64,000 nucleotides of DNA from Chitinophagales bacterium (GCA_016787225.1 JAEUUY010000006.1:62001-126000), one strand, 5' to 3'; counted from the first letter of the stretch, positions 26,545 through 36,095 are shown. The notes: generated by a model not told the origin, from the letters alone. Numbers and translations: made by a program.

Positions 26545-28279
26545 AAAATCGGTATATAAACATATAATAGAACAAGCATTGCCTTACAAAAACTGGTTTA
26601 TAGGCTGCTTCGTACTTGCCATCATCATTTCTTCCCTGACCCCTTTGCGTCCTTATTTATTGCAGCAAATAATCGATATTGATATTAAGTCAAGTCAAAA
26701 AGATAGCCTTGTATTTAATGCCAGTTTATTATTCGGGCTTTTAGTCTTTGAATCTCTACTGAAATATATTTTCGTATTTGCTACTTCTTTTTTTAGTCAA
26801 AATATTGTCAATAATTTAAGAAAGAAAGTTTTTTCTCATCTCATGAATTTGCATATTCAATATTATGATGAAACACCTATAGGAAGACTAACGACACGAA
26901 CCGTGAATGATGTAGAAACCATCAATGAGGTTTATTCAGATAATTTTTTTACTATAGTATCTGATATTCTAACGATAATTTTCGTGCTTGGCTTTATGCT
27001 CTACACGAATGTAAAACTGACACTGATTTCATTAGTCACACTTCCATTTCTATATATAGCGACCTATATATTTAAAGAAAAGGTGAAGGTGGTCAATGAA
27101 AAACTACGGGATAAAATAGGTGAATTGAATGCTTTTGTTCAAGAGCATCTCATGGGATTTAAGATAGTTAAGGCCTTTGCGGTAGAAGACAAAGAACAGA
27201 AAAAATTTAATAAAATCAATGAAGAATTCACTAAACTGAACTTTAAAAGTATATGGTATTATTCTTGGTTCTTTCCTGTATTGGAAACCCTCATATCCAT
27301 CAGTATTGGACTGGTGGTTTCCTATGTAGCTTTGCATAGCTTTGAGCAGAAAGATTTATCCGCAGGGGTCATCACTTCTTTCTTGTTATATCTGAATCTA
27401 TTATTTAGGCCCATGCGGTTTATCGCTGATAAGTTCAATTCTATTCAAATGGGCTTTGTAGCATCAAAACGTGTTTTTGATTTATTGGATACAGAGACCC
27501 AGGAAACTAATCTGGGTAAAATAAAAGATATCCCAATTTTAGGAGACATAGATTTTGAAAAGGTCTGTTTTTCATATACAGCGGGAGTGCCAGTGCTTAG
27601 GGAAGTAACTTTTCATATAGAGGCTGGAAAATCTTTAGCAATTGTAGGAGCCACCGGATCTGGGAAAACAAGTATAATAAATATTCTCAATAGATTTTAC
27701 CCATATCAATCTGGAAAAATCCTCATTGATAAAAAACCGATTGAAGAATATGACTTAAACTTCTTGCGCTCGCAAATAGCTATGGTATTGCAAGATGTTT
27801 ATTTATTTTCTGGCAGTATACTCGAAAATATTGCTGTTGAAACTATGAAAACAACTCGTGAAGAAATTATTGAGATGGCTAAACATCTGGATATCCATGA
27901 TTTTTTTATGAAACTACCGGGTAATTATGATTTTGAAATCAAAGAACGCGGAAGTTCATTGTCGCACGGTCAGAAACAGATTATATCCTTATTCAGAGCA
28001 ATTGCCAAAAAACCGAGTGTCTTGATTCTAGATGAGGCCACTTCTTCCATTGACTCCAACACTGAATTTTACATTCAAAAATTGATTTCACAAAGCATTC
28101 AGAATAAAACATCAATTATTATAGCGCATAGATTATCTACTATCATGCAAGCTGATAAAATCATTGTACTGGATCGAGGAATAATAGTCGGAACAGGAAC
28201 CCACGCCAGTTTGCTTCAAACAAACGCTTATTATCAAAAATATTTTGATACCATAGAAAAGGAAAATGAGTTAATTTAG
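26534..28279 (+). CDS. ABC transporter, fused permease and ATPase
   Basis: This 581-residue type I exporter half has about six membrane helices in residues 15-310. The ATPase domain has Walker A GATGSGKTS, signature LSHGQKQ, Walker B VLILDEAT and switch IIAHRLST. LSHGQ, in place of LSGGQ, is the form usual in YknU/LmrA-like exporters. Substrate unknown; multidrug or lipid export is likely. It is translationally coupled to truA by an 11-base overlap. It is not a close copy of the ABC protein at 19532, so they are paralogs of different subgroups. Confidence 0.9.
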   Translation: METKKSVYKHIIEQALPYKNWFIGCFVLAIIISSLTPLRPYLLQQIIDIDIKSSQKDSLVFNASLLFGLLVFESLLKYIFVFATSFFSQNIVNNLRKKVFSHLMNLHIQYYDETPIGRLTTRTVNDVETINEVYSDNFFTIVSDILTIIFVLGFMLYTNVKLTLISLVTLPFLYIATYIFKEKVKVVNEKLRDKIGELNAFVQEHLMGFKIVKAFAVEDKEQKKFNKINEEFTKLNFKSIWYYSWFFPVLETLISISIGLVVSYVALHSFEQKDLSAGVITSFLLYLNLLFRPMRFIADKFNSIQMGFVASKRVFDLLDTETQETNLGKIKDIPILGDIDFEKVCFSYTAGVPVLREVTFHIEAGKSLAIVGATGSGKTSIINILNRFYPYQSGKILIDKKPIEEYDLNFLRSQIAMVLQDVYLFSGSILENIAVETMKTTREEIIEMAKHLDIHDFFMKLPGNYDFEIKERGSSLSHGQKQIISLFRAIAKKPSVLILDEATSSIDSNTEFYIQKLISQSIQNKTSIIIAHRLSTIMQADKIIVLDRGIIVGTGTHASLLQTNAYYQKYFDTIEKENELI

Positions 28280-28296
28280 TACTTTGAATTTATACC

Positions 28297-28995
28297 ATGT
28301 ACAAATTTCTTTTCTTTAGTGCTTGTCTCATGATATTCAACTCATGTTCTAGTCAGGAGTCTGAGTTAGATGCAAACCAGTATTACAAAAAAATCGCCTC
28401 TGAAAAAATAAAAAATCTTATAGACGTAAGGACTCCTGAAGAATATTCTGAGGGCTACATTGAAGGAGCTATAAATATAAACTGGAATGCCGAAAATTTC
28501 GAGGCAGAATTAGATAAACTAGATAGAAATACCCCTCTGTTTCTTTATTGTCTGAGTGGTGGTCGTAGCGGTAACGCCATGCGAAAAGCTAAAGAGATGG
28601 GATTTAAAAAAATCTATGGTTTAAGTGGTGGCATTATGGCTTGGAGAACTAGTAAATTGCCACTTAGTTCACCTAAAGGTGAGAAAAAATCAGGTATGTC
28701 TATGGCAGACTATGAGGCACTTTATAAAGGTAAAACTAAGAAAATACTCATTGACTTTTATGCAGAATGGTGTATTCCTTGCCAGAAAATGAAACCTTTC
28801 TTGAAAAAAATTGAATCCAAATTGGCATCAGATGTCACAGTTATAAGAATAAATGCAGATGACAATCCTGAGCTCTGCCAGTCTCTCGGGGTGAGCGGTC
28901 TGCCTTATATTTTCATCTATAAAAATGATCGCGTTGTTTGGAAAAAATTGGGCTATGCCAGTGAAGAGGAAATACTCAAAGAGTTAAATAAGTAA
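28297..28995 (+). CDS. Rhodanese-thioredoxin fusion lipoprotein
   Basis: The 232-residue protein starts with a lipoprotein signal (MYKFLFFSACLMIFNSCSSQ, lipobox Cys at 17). A rhodanese domain at about 30-125 has active-site Cys in LYCLSGGRSG, and a thioredoxin domain at about 140-230 has WCIPC. Predicted to be a periplasmic, membrane-anchored thiol or sulfur-transfer protein. Both active sites look intact. It follows the ABC transporter by 17 bases and precedes a small unknown gene by 2 bases, so the three are probably one operon. Confidence 0.88.
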   Translation: MYKFLFFSACLMIFNSCSSQESELDANQYYKKIASEKIKNLIDVRTPEEYSEGYIEGAININWNAENFEAELDKLDRNTPLFLYCLSGGRSGNAMRKAKEMGFKKIYGLSGGIMAWRTSKLPLSSPKGEKKSGMSMADYEALYKGKTKKILIDFYAEWCIPCQKMKPFLKKIESKLASDVTVIRINADDNPELCQSLGVSGLPYIFIYKNDRVVWKKLGYASEEEILKELNK

Positions 28996-28997
28996 TT

Positions 28998-29573
28998 TTG
29001 AAAATATTTATAAGCCTAGTTTTAGGCATGGTTATTTCTTCGACCCTAGCACAAGTCAAAACGCTTATTCCTGCAGATGAAGAAATCAATTTGCCTAGCA
29101 ATAATGAATCTAAAATTGGTTTGACAACGACTCTTGATGAAACTGTCATAAAAAAAGACAAAATTGTCAACTTGTTTTCGACCCATATTCTCAATACTAT
29201 GAATGCTGAATATTATCACCTCCTAGATTCAGGAAAAAATTATATCGAGCTTTTTGTCGTATACCCCTGTAAAAGTTTTAATTTAAAAGATATTCAAGCA
29301 CACCAGATAATCAATGAAGGTATTATCACCTCCACCATACTTATAAGCTTTAAAGAATCTACCTATGATGTTCATCTAAAAGATTATCGTTGGGTAAATA
29401 AAAAAAAGAAATCAACCTCGATAGATGATATATATAAAATCTATCGAAAAAACGATGACCTTGCATACAAATTAAAGTATTATGGTATTTTAAAATCTTG
29501 CGAATATTCCATTGCTGAATCATTGAGCAATATCATGGCAGTGATTGATGAGGTTATGAAAGGCAAGTCTTAG
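28998..29573 (+). CDS. Hypothetical secreted protein
   Basis: This 191-residue protein has a TTG start two bases after the rhodanese-thioredoxin stop. A signal peptide is clear (MKIFISLVLGMVISSTLAQ). The mature part is mixed alpha/beta with no motif I recognise. Two Cys (in VYPCKSF and KSCEYS) could form a disulfide, of interest beside a thioredoxin-type lipoprotein. Coding potential is supported by the tight spacing, signal peptide and normal codon use. Confidence 0.65.
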   Translation: MKIFISLVLGMVISSTLAQVKTLIPADEEINLPSNNESKIGLTTTLDETVIKKDKIVNLFSTHILNTMNAEYYHLLDSGKNYIELFVVYPCKSFNLKDIQAHQIINEGIITSTILISFKESTYDVHLKDYRWVNKKKKSTSIDDIYKIYRKNDDLAYKLKYYGILKSCEYSIAESLSNIMAVIDEVMKGKS

Positions 29574-29644
29574 TGAATTAGTCTGCCTCAAGTTTTTTAA
29601 ACTTCAAAACCTTAAGAAAAAGAACTGACCTCACTTTTTTATCC

Positions 29645-29652
29645 TATTTTTG
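29645..29652 (+). promoter_or_regulatory. Candidate -7 box for the M28 peptidase gene
   Basis: TATTTTTG matches TAnnTTTG and ends 21 bases before the ATG at 29674. A -33 TTG is not obvious. The position supports the ATG rather than an upstream in-frame codon at 29650 that overlaps the box. Confidence 0.5.
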
Positions 29653-29673
29653 TCATATCTAAGGCTTTGCAAT

Positions 29674-30678
29674 ATGATCAAATATTTATACTTTCTATTA
29701 TTTATTTTTCTTTTCAATTCTTGCCAATTTTTCAAATCAAAAGAAGAAGAAAGTCAGGCACAAACAGATAATGCACCCCCTTCAATTGAATCTACCTACC
29801 TAAATTTCGACGAAAATCTCGCATATAATTATATAGACAAACAGGTTTCTTTTGGTCCTCGCGTGCCGAGTTCTTCAGGGCATAAGGCTTGTGCTGCATG
29901 GATTTTATCTACTTTGAAAGAGCTAGCCGATACCGCTTATTATCAGGAATTCGATGCTATTACCTACGATAGCAAAAAGCACAAAGGAAAAAATATAATA
30001 GCTAAGTTAAATCCAAGGAACCCAAATAGAATTTTACTTTGCGCACACTGGGACACAAGACCTATAGCAGATCATGATCCTAAAAATCCTACAGGACCTA
30101 TATTAGGAGCCAATGATGCCGGAAGCGGTGTGGGCGTGATTCTTGCTTTATTGAAAAATTTCAAAGAGAAACCGATTACGCTCGGTGTAGATATTGTATT
30201 TTTCGATTTAGAAGATTATGGACAGCCTGAAAATAGCGGACTCCCTCCAATGAATGAAAGCTGGTGCCTAGGTTCTCAATACTGGGGGAAAAACACCAAA
30301 CACGAATTTCTTCCTCGTTGGGGAATATTGTTAGATATGGTGGGAGGAAAGGATGCTACATTTCTAAAAGAAGAAACCAGTATGAACTATGCCTCCAATC
30401 TTTTGAATCGTGTTTGGAATCATGGTCAGCGATTGGGTTATGACAAGCATTTTTTGAGCGAACCCATGGGAGCTATTACCGATGACCATCTCTATGTCAA
30501 TAAATTAGCGGGCATTCCTACCATAGACATAATTCACTATAAATTAAACAATGGAGGTTTTGCAGATTACTGGCATACACATGATGACAATATGGGCTCC
30601 GTAGATAAATCGACCCTCAAGGCTGTAGGCAGAACCCTCCTCTATACCATCTATGAAGAGGATAAGTTTATGCAATAA
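29674..30678 (+). CDS. M28-family zinc peptidase / glutaminyl cyclase-like lipoprotein
   Basis: Read from the ATG at 29674, the protein is 334 residues with a lipoprotein signal (MIKYLYFLLFIFLFNSCQFF, Cys at 17). Zinc ligands typical of M28 are seen: His and Asp in CAHWDTRP, Asp in GANDAGSG, and Glu in FFDLEDYG. FGPRVPSSSGHKACAAWI and the ADHD/PILGAN pattern resemble bacterial glutaminyl-peptide cyclotransferases, which cyclise N-terminal Gln to pyroglutamate. In Bacteroidota this activity modifies many exported proteins. An aminopeptidase function is the alternative. Confidence 0.85.
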   Translation: MIKYLYFLLFIFLFNSCQFFKSKEEESQAQTDNAPPSIESTYLNFDENLAYNYIDKQVSFGPRVPSSSGHKACAAWILSTLKELADTAYYQEFDAITYDSKKHKGKNIIAKLNPRNPNRILLCAHWDTRPIADHDPKNPTGPILGANDAGSGVGVILALLKNFKEKPITLGVDIVFFDLEDYGQPENSGLPPMNESWCLGSQYWGKNTKHEFLPRWGILLDMVGGKDATFLKEETSMNYASNLLNRVWNHGQRLGYDKHFLSEPMGAITDDHLYVNKLAGIPTIDIIHYKLNNGGFADYWHTHDDNMGSVDKSTLKAVGRTLLYTIYEEDKFMQ

Positions 30679-30704
30679 TTTTTACACTTTTTAGTTGTCT
30701 ATTC

Positions 30705-32159
30705 ATGAGGCTAATACTTTTCGCTATTATATCATTTTCTTTTTATTCTCTGCATAGTCAAAGATACCTTGGAAATCATATTGGTGGTTATTCAGGAGTC
30801 TATGGCATTCAAGAAAATCCAGCAAGCTTCGTGACTAAAAAACCAAACTGGGATATAAATGTTTTAGGCACAGGGTTGTATTTCTATACAGAATATGGAT
30901 ATCTTCAAGATGAGAGCCTGATATCGGCCGCTGGAAAAACTATTAGAAATGGCATGGATACACTTCCCTTTGACTACGATAAAAACTCTAATTCCTTATT
31001 TTTTGCGAACACATATGATCAGACACTTACAGGTCTTATGTTTCAGCAGACCATTCATCTTCCTTCGTTTTGCTTTAAGGTCAAGCGATTTTCATTCGGA
31101 GCATTCTCCAATATAAAAATAGCAGCTGATGGTCTAAATGCTCCCAATTTCTTTAATTACAATAACCTTCAGAATATTATTGATTTTAATCCCTATAAAG
31201 TAACCCCGTTCTCTGTTAATGCTATGGCTTGGGGTGAAATTGGACTACATATAGGATATGCCCTAGAACTAGAAAATGGTCATACGTTGGCTGTCGGAGC
31301 AAATCCAAAATATCTAATTGGATTTGAATCATTCTATGTGCAAAATAAATCTGATTATAATTTTTTCCGCGAACGAGATACTTTTTTTGCCTCTACAGCC
31401 AATGCCAGTATTGGATTTGCTACTGGTGCGTCTCGTACTACTAATAATTATAATTTTGGCATTCAGGGGACAGGACTGGGGCTTGACCTAGGAGCAGAGT
31501 ATATGATACCAAATGAAGATGAAGAATCCAATAGTACACATTATATGAAATTTGGTATAGCAATAAAAGACTTGGGTTCTATTAGATTTGACAAAAATAC
31601 AGAACAACACAATTTCTCCATCAAAGATGCAGACTTTAATGTTTTAACTACTATCCATAATAACTTAAATCACAATTATGATTTAATCAAACGACTATCT
31701 GCTGCAGTATATCAAGGGGACTCCTTGAAATCCAAGGTAGATAATGAAATGACAGTTCATACCCCGACGTCTATAAATATATCTTGGGACTATAATATTC
31801 GTTCTGATTTTTATATTCATGCATTTATAGGCCGCAGACTGAAAACCTTGGAAAGACAAATCGCTGCGCCTAATGTCATGGCGGTAGGAGCACGCTATGA
31901 AAAACGTTGGTTTGAAGCTGGTGCCAATATCTCATTGACAGAAGACAAGTGGATGGGGATAGGAACTTATGTTCGTCTTGGATTATTGACTATCGGCTCA
32001 GATCACATAAATGCTTTATTGTTTTCTCAACCTAAATTGCGAGGTGCAGACGTATATTTGAGTTTAAAAGTTATGCCATTTGGCAACAGAGAGAAAGAAG
32101 ATGGAATAGATTACGTAAGAACTAAAAAGGACAGACGCTCGGGATGCTATAATCAGTAA
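30705..32159 (+). CDS. DUF5723-like outer-membrane protein
   Basis: The 484-residue protein has a signal peptide (MRLILFAIISFSFYSLHSQ) followed by a YSGVYGIQENPASF segment and repeated amphipathic beta-strands. It resembles the DUF5723 family of Bacteroidota outer-membrane barrels. It ends with a charged tail. The partner and function are unknown. It follows the M28 gene by 26 bases and may share its transcript. Confidence 0.7.
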   Translation: MRLILFAIISFSFYSLHSQRYLGNHIGGYSGVYGIQENPASFVTKKPNWDINVLGTGLYFYTEYGYLQDESLISAAGKTIRNGMDTLPFDYDKNSNSLFFANTYDQTLTGLMFQQTIHLPSFCFKVKRFSFGAFSNIKIAADGLNAPNFFNYNNLQNIIDFNPYKVTPFSVNAMAWGEIGLHIGYALELENGHTLAVGANPKYLIGFESFYVQNKSDYNFFRERDTFFASTANASIGFATGASRTTNNYNFGIQGTGLGLDLGAEYMIPNEDEESNSTHYMKFGIAIKDLGSIRFDKNTEQHNFSIKDADFNVLTTIHNNLNHNYDLIKRLSAAVYQGDSLKSKVDNEMTVHTPTSINISWDYNIRSDFYIHAFIGRRLKTLERQIAAPNVMAVGARYEKRWFEAGANISLTEDKWMGIGTYVRLGLLTIGSDHINALLFSQPKLRGADVYLSLKVMPFGNREKEDGIDYVRTKKDRRSGCYNQ

Positions 32160-32216
32160 AGGCTGCCAGATAATATGTATAGCACATAAAAACTTGTCTT
32201 GAAATTTTGTAAGAGC

Positions 32217-32927
32217 TTAGACAAGTAATTTACGAATCACATAGCTAGCCATAGTAAGCCCAAACATTGCTGGCATATAGGATATAGTCCCATAGTAGGA
32301 CTTTTTAAAATTTGTTCCGTCTGTTAGTTCCATTTTATCTTTTTCTACAACTTCATCAGAGTATACTACTTTGATTCCATAGTTATAATGCTCCTTTCTA
32401 AGCCTTTTTCTAATTTCTCGAGAAAAAAAACAGTCTCTCGTTTCATTAATATCCGCAATTTTTATTCGAGATGGATCCATTTTGCCTCCTGCACCCATAG
32501 ATGAGATAAATCTAAGTTTTCGCTGTTTACATAACTTTATGACTTGCAATTTAGGTGTAACAGAATCGATACAGTCCAACACATATGCAAATTGCTGACT
32601 CAATAACTCTTCTATATCTTCTGGTCCTAAAAACCGATTCACCTCATTTATTTTAAGCTGAGGACTCACATCCTTTAATCGCCCTACCATCAAACTAGAT
32701 TTTGATAATCCTATGGAACTGTGCAATGCCTGCAATTGTCTATTAATATTCGATTGGACCACATGGTCGCCATCCACAATAGTCATTTCACCTATACCCG
32801 CCCTAGCTAGAGCTTCTGCTGCGTAGCTTCCTACCCCACCTAGACCTATAACTAATATATGGGCATTCTGTAATTTCTTCAATCCACTAGCTCCTATTAA
32901 TAATTCACTTCTACTTAAGAATTCCAT
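32217..32927 (-). CDS. tcdA: tRNA threonylcarbamoyladenosine dehydratase (ThiF family)
   Basis: TcdA (CsdL) cyclises t6A37 of tRNA to ct6A in an ATP-dependent reaction. The 236-residue E1-like protein has the nucleotide-binding GLGGVGSYAAEALARAGIG motif, the DGD motif in TIVDGDHV, NRQLQAL, and the CIDSVTPK and SMGAGGKMDPS segments characteristic of TcdA. It is convergent with the DUF5723-like gene. A minus-strand box (CAAAAATA at 32947-32954, read TATTTTTG) lies 20 bases upstream. Confidence 0.9.
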   Translation of the reverse strand: MEFLSRSELLIGASGLKKLQNAHILVIGLGGVGSYAAEALARAGIGEMTIVDGDHVVQSNINRQLQALHSSIGLSKSSLMVGRLKDVSPQLKINEVNRFLGPEDIEELLSQQFAYVLDCIDSVTPKLQVIKLCKQRKLRFISSMGAGGKMDPSRIKIADINETRDCFFSREIRKRLRKEHYNYGIKVVYSDEVVEKDKMELTDGTNFKKSYYGTISYMPAMFGLTMASYVIRKLLV

Positions 32928-33323
32928 ACTCCATAATTTTTCTCAGCAAAAATAGTAGAATTCTAAAACAATTGCTTCTATACTGCTATCACCATTAGGT
33001 AAATAATTTTATGAGATATCATTTAAACCACTATTGATATAATATAAAGAAAATGTAATTTGCGAAGACCCTATAACCGACTAATTAGTTGAATACAATA
33101 ACCTACTTTTTATTGAACTCAATTGTATTATTTGACTAAATTTGCTCATAATGACGGTTAATTATAATGTTAAAACATTCTTAAATCAATTCTTAAACTT
33201 GAAATAACTATCGTATTTAATAAAATTTGAATATATTTAATCTTGAAAATTTTTTATTCACAAGTTCAACGAAATTCTTAAACCAATCGTAAATCATCGT
33301 TCTTAAATATAAAATTTACATTC
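32928..33323. other. 396-base intergenic region
   Basis: The region is AT-rich and has no convincing reading frame. It holds the tcdA -7 box at its left end and a good plus-strand promoter at 33113-33144. Between the promoter and the next ATG there is a roughly 175-base leader with several TTCTTAAA words. No hairpin or known riboswitch was recognised. Confidence 0.6.
33113..33144 (+). promoter_or_regulatory. Promoter with a long leader
   Basis: TTG at 33113-33115, a 21-base spacer and TAAATTTG at 33137-33144 match the Bacteroidota consensus. The next gene begins at 33324, so the leader would be about 175 bases, unusually long for this window. Confidence 0.5.
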
Positions 33324-33986
33324 ATGAAACTATTCTTTACCTTTCTGTTATTGCTATCATCATTGACCTTTAATGCACAAGACGAGTATAATAAAAATGA
33401 AAAAAATAATGAAAGAGAACCTATCTATCAGAAATCAGATTCGATAGATGTCTCTGAAAAAAAGAAGGAAGAACCAAAAGGAGAGGATAATACCAAAGCC
33501 TATAAAGGTATGTCTGACTTTAAACGAAATCTCCGAATAGGAGGAGCATTCAACTTAGGATCATATTCCTATCGATCGGCGTTTTTTGATGGTCAACTCT
33601 TTTTTATCATGGTGAGTCCTCAGCTCACTTATGTTATGTCAGAATATTTTGAAGGAGGATTGTCTACATCATATTCCTACACAGGGTCATTCGGCACCAT
33701 CAACTCCCACTCTATAAGCGCCGGTCCTGTATTGAGGGCTTACCCCATCCCCGAAGTGTTTCTACAGGTGGAAGGGTTAGGATTTTACAATACCACGAGT
33801 TTTTCAGGTTTTGACTCCTATAATAAATTCAATTTTAACGCCTTTGTAGGAGGAGGTATCGTTTCTAGATTTTCTCAGACTTCGTATTTAATTACTGGAA
33901 TCAAAGTTAATCTAATGAAAAATGAATTAACCTTTAATCAAATTATTCCCACGGCATTTACCTCTATCCATTTCGGGCTTTGGTAA
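33324..33986 (+). CDS. Outer-membrane beta-barrel-like protein
   Basis: The 220-residue protein has a signal peptide (MKLFFTFLLLLSSLTFNAQ) and a charged K/E-rich linker of about 40 residues. A beta-rich part follows from about residue 60 with repeated aromatic-ended strands (FFDGQLFFIMVSPQLTY, YSYTGSFGTINSHSISAGP), as in small outer-membrane barrels. No specific family recognised. The STAS gene follows after 42 bases. Confidence 0.65.
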   Translation: MKLFFTFLLLLSSLTFNAQDEYNKNEKNNEREPIYQKSDSIDVSEKKKEEPKGEDNTKAYKGMSDFKRNLRIGGAFNLGSYSYRSAFFDGQLFFIMVSPQLTYVMSEYFEGGLSTSYSYTGSFGTINSHSISAGPVLRAYPIPEVFLQVEGLGFYNTTSFSGFDSYNKFNFNAFVGGGIVSRFSQTSYLITGIKVNLMKNELTFNQIIPTAFTSIHFGLW

Positions 33987-34028
33987 TCTTACTAATTATT
34001 TAATCTCTCTAAAATTCAGACTCTCATC

Positions 34029-34406
34029 ATGAAAAGCACGCTAGAAAAAAATGAACGATATACTGTATTTACTATTAAAGAAAAAAACCTAACAAGCCAT
34101 AATAGTTCTGATTTGAAATCAGAAATTGCTATTCTAGTAGCCGAAGGATATACCTCTATTTTGTTAAACCTTTCAGAATTAGATTTTATGGACTCTAGCG
34201 GATTAGGAGCCTTGTTAAACGCAGACCGTACAACCAAAGAAAATGAAGGGTTTCTAGTCATTTATGGACTAAATGAAAGTAATAATAATCTAATTCGTAT
34301 TGCGAAACTAGATAAGGTTCTCTTAATAGCACCCACTCAAAAAGAGGCTCTAGATCTATTGATTTTACAAGAGTTAGAAAGAGATTTATCCGCTGAAGAA
34401 AACTAA
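34029..34406 (+). CDS. STAS-domain protein (anti-sigma factor antagonist-like)
   Basis: The 125-residue protein has the STAS core with the motif LNLSELDFMDSSGLGALLNA (residues 52-71), where the Ser of MDSSGLG is the usual phosphorylation site of SpoIIAA/RsbV-type antagonists. In Bacteroidota, stand-alone STAS proteins of this kind are common and their partner kinase is often not adjacent; none is visible here. Two bases upstream of the ribonuclease Z region there is no terminator, so it could be co-transcribed with it. Confidence 0.85.
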   Translation: MKSTLEKNERYTVFTIKEKNLTSHNSSDLKSEIAILVAEGYTSILLNLSELDFMDSSGLGALLNADRTTKENEGFLVIYGLNESNNNLIRIAKLDKVLLIAPTQKEALDLLILQELERDLSAEEN

Positions 34407-34514
34407 TACAAACGATTCTTTAAATAGATAGTTAAACTAAATTAGATGGAATACCTTTCGTGTCTGCATGATACCGAGATCATTTGAACTAGAATAAATT
34501 AATTACGGGGATAA

Positions 34515-35414
34515 GTGAAATTAACCATTCTGGGCAGTAGTAGTGCTACGCCATATTTAGATAGGCATCCTTCTAGTCAGTTGCTCTCTGTCAATGACCA
34601 TTTGTACCTCATTGATTGCGGTGAGGGCACCTTATTTCGCTTAAATAGTTTTGGAATAAAGAAAAATAAAATCAAGGCGATCTTTATTTCTCATTTACAC
34701 GGAGACCATTATTATGGGCTAATGGGACTACTCACTACTATGAGCATGCATGAAAAATCCGATGAACTTATCATCGTATGCCCTCCTCGATTAAAGGAAA
34801 TTATCGAACTGCAATGTGAAATTTCTAAAACGATTATTCGTTTTCCCATAAGTTATATCGAGACCGATATGACACATCAAACGATCTATACCGATAGTAA
34901 TATTAGAGTTGAAACAATCCCACTACGCCATAAAATAGACACCTGTGGTTTTATATTTCACAAAGTCTTTCCTGACAGAAAAATTTTGAAGGAAAAAATT
35001 GAAGCCCTGAACCTCACTCCAGCAGAGGTATCGACTTTGGTAAAAGAGCATCGACTTCAGACAAACCAGCAGCTCATAACCTTAGAGGATATTTCAGAAA
35101 TCAATACTTCTAAAAAGTCTTTTGCTTATTGCACCGATACACGCTATGACGCTAGCTACATAGACTATCTTCGAGGTATAGATTTACTCTATCACGAATC
35201 TACTTTCCTGCACCGAGATCTCGCACGCGCTATAGAGACCAAACACTCTACAGCCAACGAAGCGGCTCAGGTAGCAAAAGAAGCTCAGGTAAAAAAGCTA
35301 CTCATCGGACATTTTTCTGCTCGCTATCTAGACCTCCAACCCCTGCTTATCGAAGCCCAAGAAGTATTTCCCAATACAGAACTGGCTATGGAAGGCTTGA
35401 CATTTGAGTTTTAG
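34515..35414 (+). CDS. rnz: Ribonuclease Z
   Basis: RNase Z (tRNase Z) trims the 3' ends of tRNA precursors. The 299-residue protein starts at GTG and has the early LGSSSATPYLDRHPSSQ motif, the metal site HLHGDHYYGL, the CTDTRY motif and C-terminal HSTANEAAQVA and IGHFSARY elements. Length and motif order match bacterial RNase Z. It is the last intact gene before the accessory region at 35415. Confidence 0.93.
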   Translation: MKLTILGSSSATPYLDRHPSSQLLSVNDHLYLIDCGEGTLFRLNSFGIKKNKIKAIFISHLHGDHYYGLMGLLTTMSMHEKSDELIIVCPPRLKEIIELQCEISKTIIRFPISYIETDMTHQTIYTDSNIRVETIPLRHKIDTCGFIFHKVFPDRKILKEKIEALNLTPAEVSTLVKEHRLQTNQQLITLEDISEINTSKKSFAYCTDTRYDASYIDYLRGIDLLYHESTFLHRDLARAIETKHSTANEAAQVAKEAQVKKLLIGHFSARYLDLQPLLIEAQEVFPNTELAMEGLTFEF

Positions 35415-35644
35415 CTTAAACTGACCCAAAAGAAGATAATTCGGCGTGCCAAACGATATAAGAGATTAAATAAGATATATTTCAAACAATTCTGATATAA
35501 TATAGGGCATAGCATTATCGAATGAAGTGTTGAATATTGCGAAGAAGCGCAGGTCAGTAATAATCTACACTTTTTATTGTTGATTACTAAACACAGGCAC
35601 TTTACCTTATACAAAACTAAATGCGATCAATAACTTGAGTTTCA

Positions 35645-35897
35645 TCGATTATCAACAAGGCAAAAGTGATTAGTGGCAAATTGAAATCGAACAGCAACAA
35701 TGCCATTCTGACCGACAACACCAATCCTATGAACAGCAACAAATGAAAAATGAAGAACTACAGTTAAAATCTGAAGAGTGACAAGAAAAAATCGAACAAC
35801 AACAATGCCATTCTGACGGACGAAAACAAGAAAATGAATAGCGACAGAGGGAAAATGAACAGACTTTGTCGGCTCCCCCATTTTTAGTACCACTTTG
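35645..35897 (+). pseudogene. Broken Gln/Glu-rich coiled-coil frame
   Basis: One frame reads IDYQQGKSD, stop, then WQIEIEQQQCHSD, continues with QQQMKNEELQLKSEE, stop, QEKIEQQQCHSD, then QENE, stop, RQRENEQTLSAPPFLVPL and a final stop. Three internal stops (TAG, TGA, TAG) interrupt an otherwise coherent heptad-like sequence, and an approximately 27-base segment encoding IEQQQCHSD occurs twice, 105 bases apart. This is probably the decayed C-terminal part of a coiled-coil protein; the parent family is not recognised. The plus strand is favoured because the composition there is protein-like. Confidence 0.45.
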
Positions 35898-35911
35898 AAA
35901 ATAATCTTATT

Positions 35912-36079
35912 ATGAGATATTATCCTCGTAAGAACTATTCAAATTAAGCCTCTGTATGCTATAAAAACATCTGTGCCAACCTCTATGGCAGAAATGCAGA
36001 AATAGTCAATACAATAGCCATTATTACGGTTGTAATAGGGGGTGTAATGTATTTGAATAAGCTAGCAAAATCAATGTAA
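35912..36079 (+). pseudogene. Small membrane-protein frame with one internal stop
   Basis: A 56-codon frame begins MRYYPRKNYSN, has a TAA at codon 12, and continues ASVCYKNICANLYGRNAEIV before a clean membrane helix (NTIAIITVVIGGVMYLNKLA) and a stop. The helix part is convincing as protein. Either it is a broken small gene or translation begins after the internal stop at a non-ATG codon. Family unknown. Confidence 0.35.
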
Positions 36080-36095
36080 TTTCAATTTTATATTT

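Larger units (their letters stand above)
35415..36095. other. Decayed gene-poor region after rnz
   Basis: About 680 bases without an intact gene. It contains a broken Gln/Glu-rich frame (35645-35886) and a broken small membrane frame (35912-36079), described separately. The first 220 bases hold nothing I can assign. The accessory island with the AbiH/type IIG pair begins to the right. Confidence 0.6.

Noticed and set aside
35415-35640. A gene directly after rnz
   Set aside because: All frames are broken by stops and none has protein-like character or a signal.
35642-35893. 83-residue minus-strand frame
   Set aside because: It mirrors a plus-strand Gln/Glu-rich frame that reads as protein despite stops; the minus version is Val/Phe-rich as expected for an antisense shadow.
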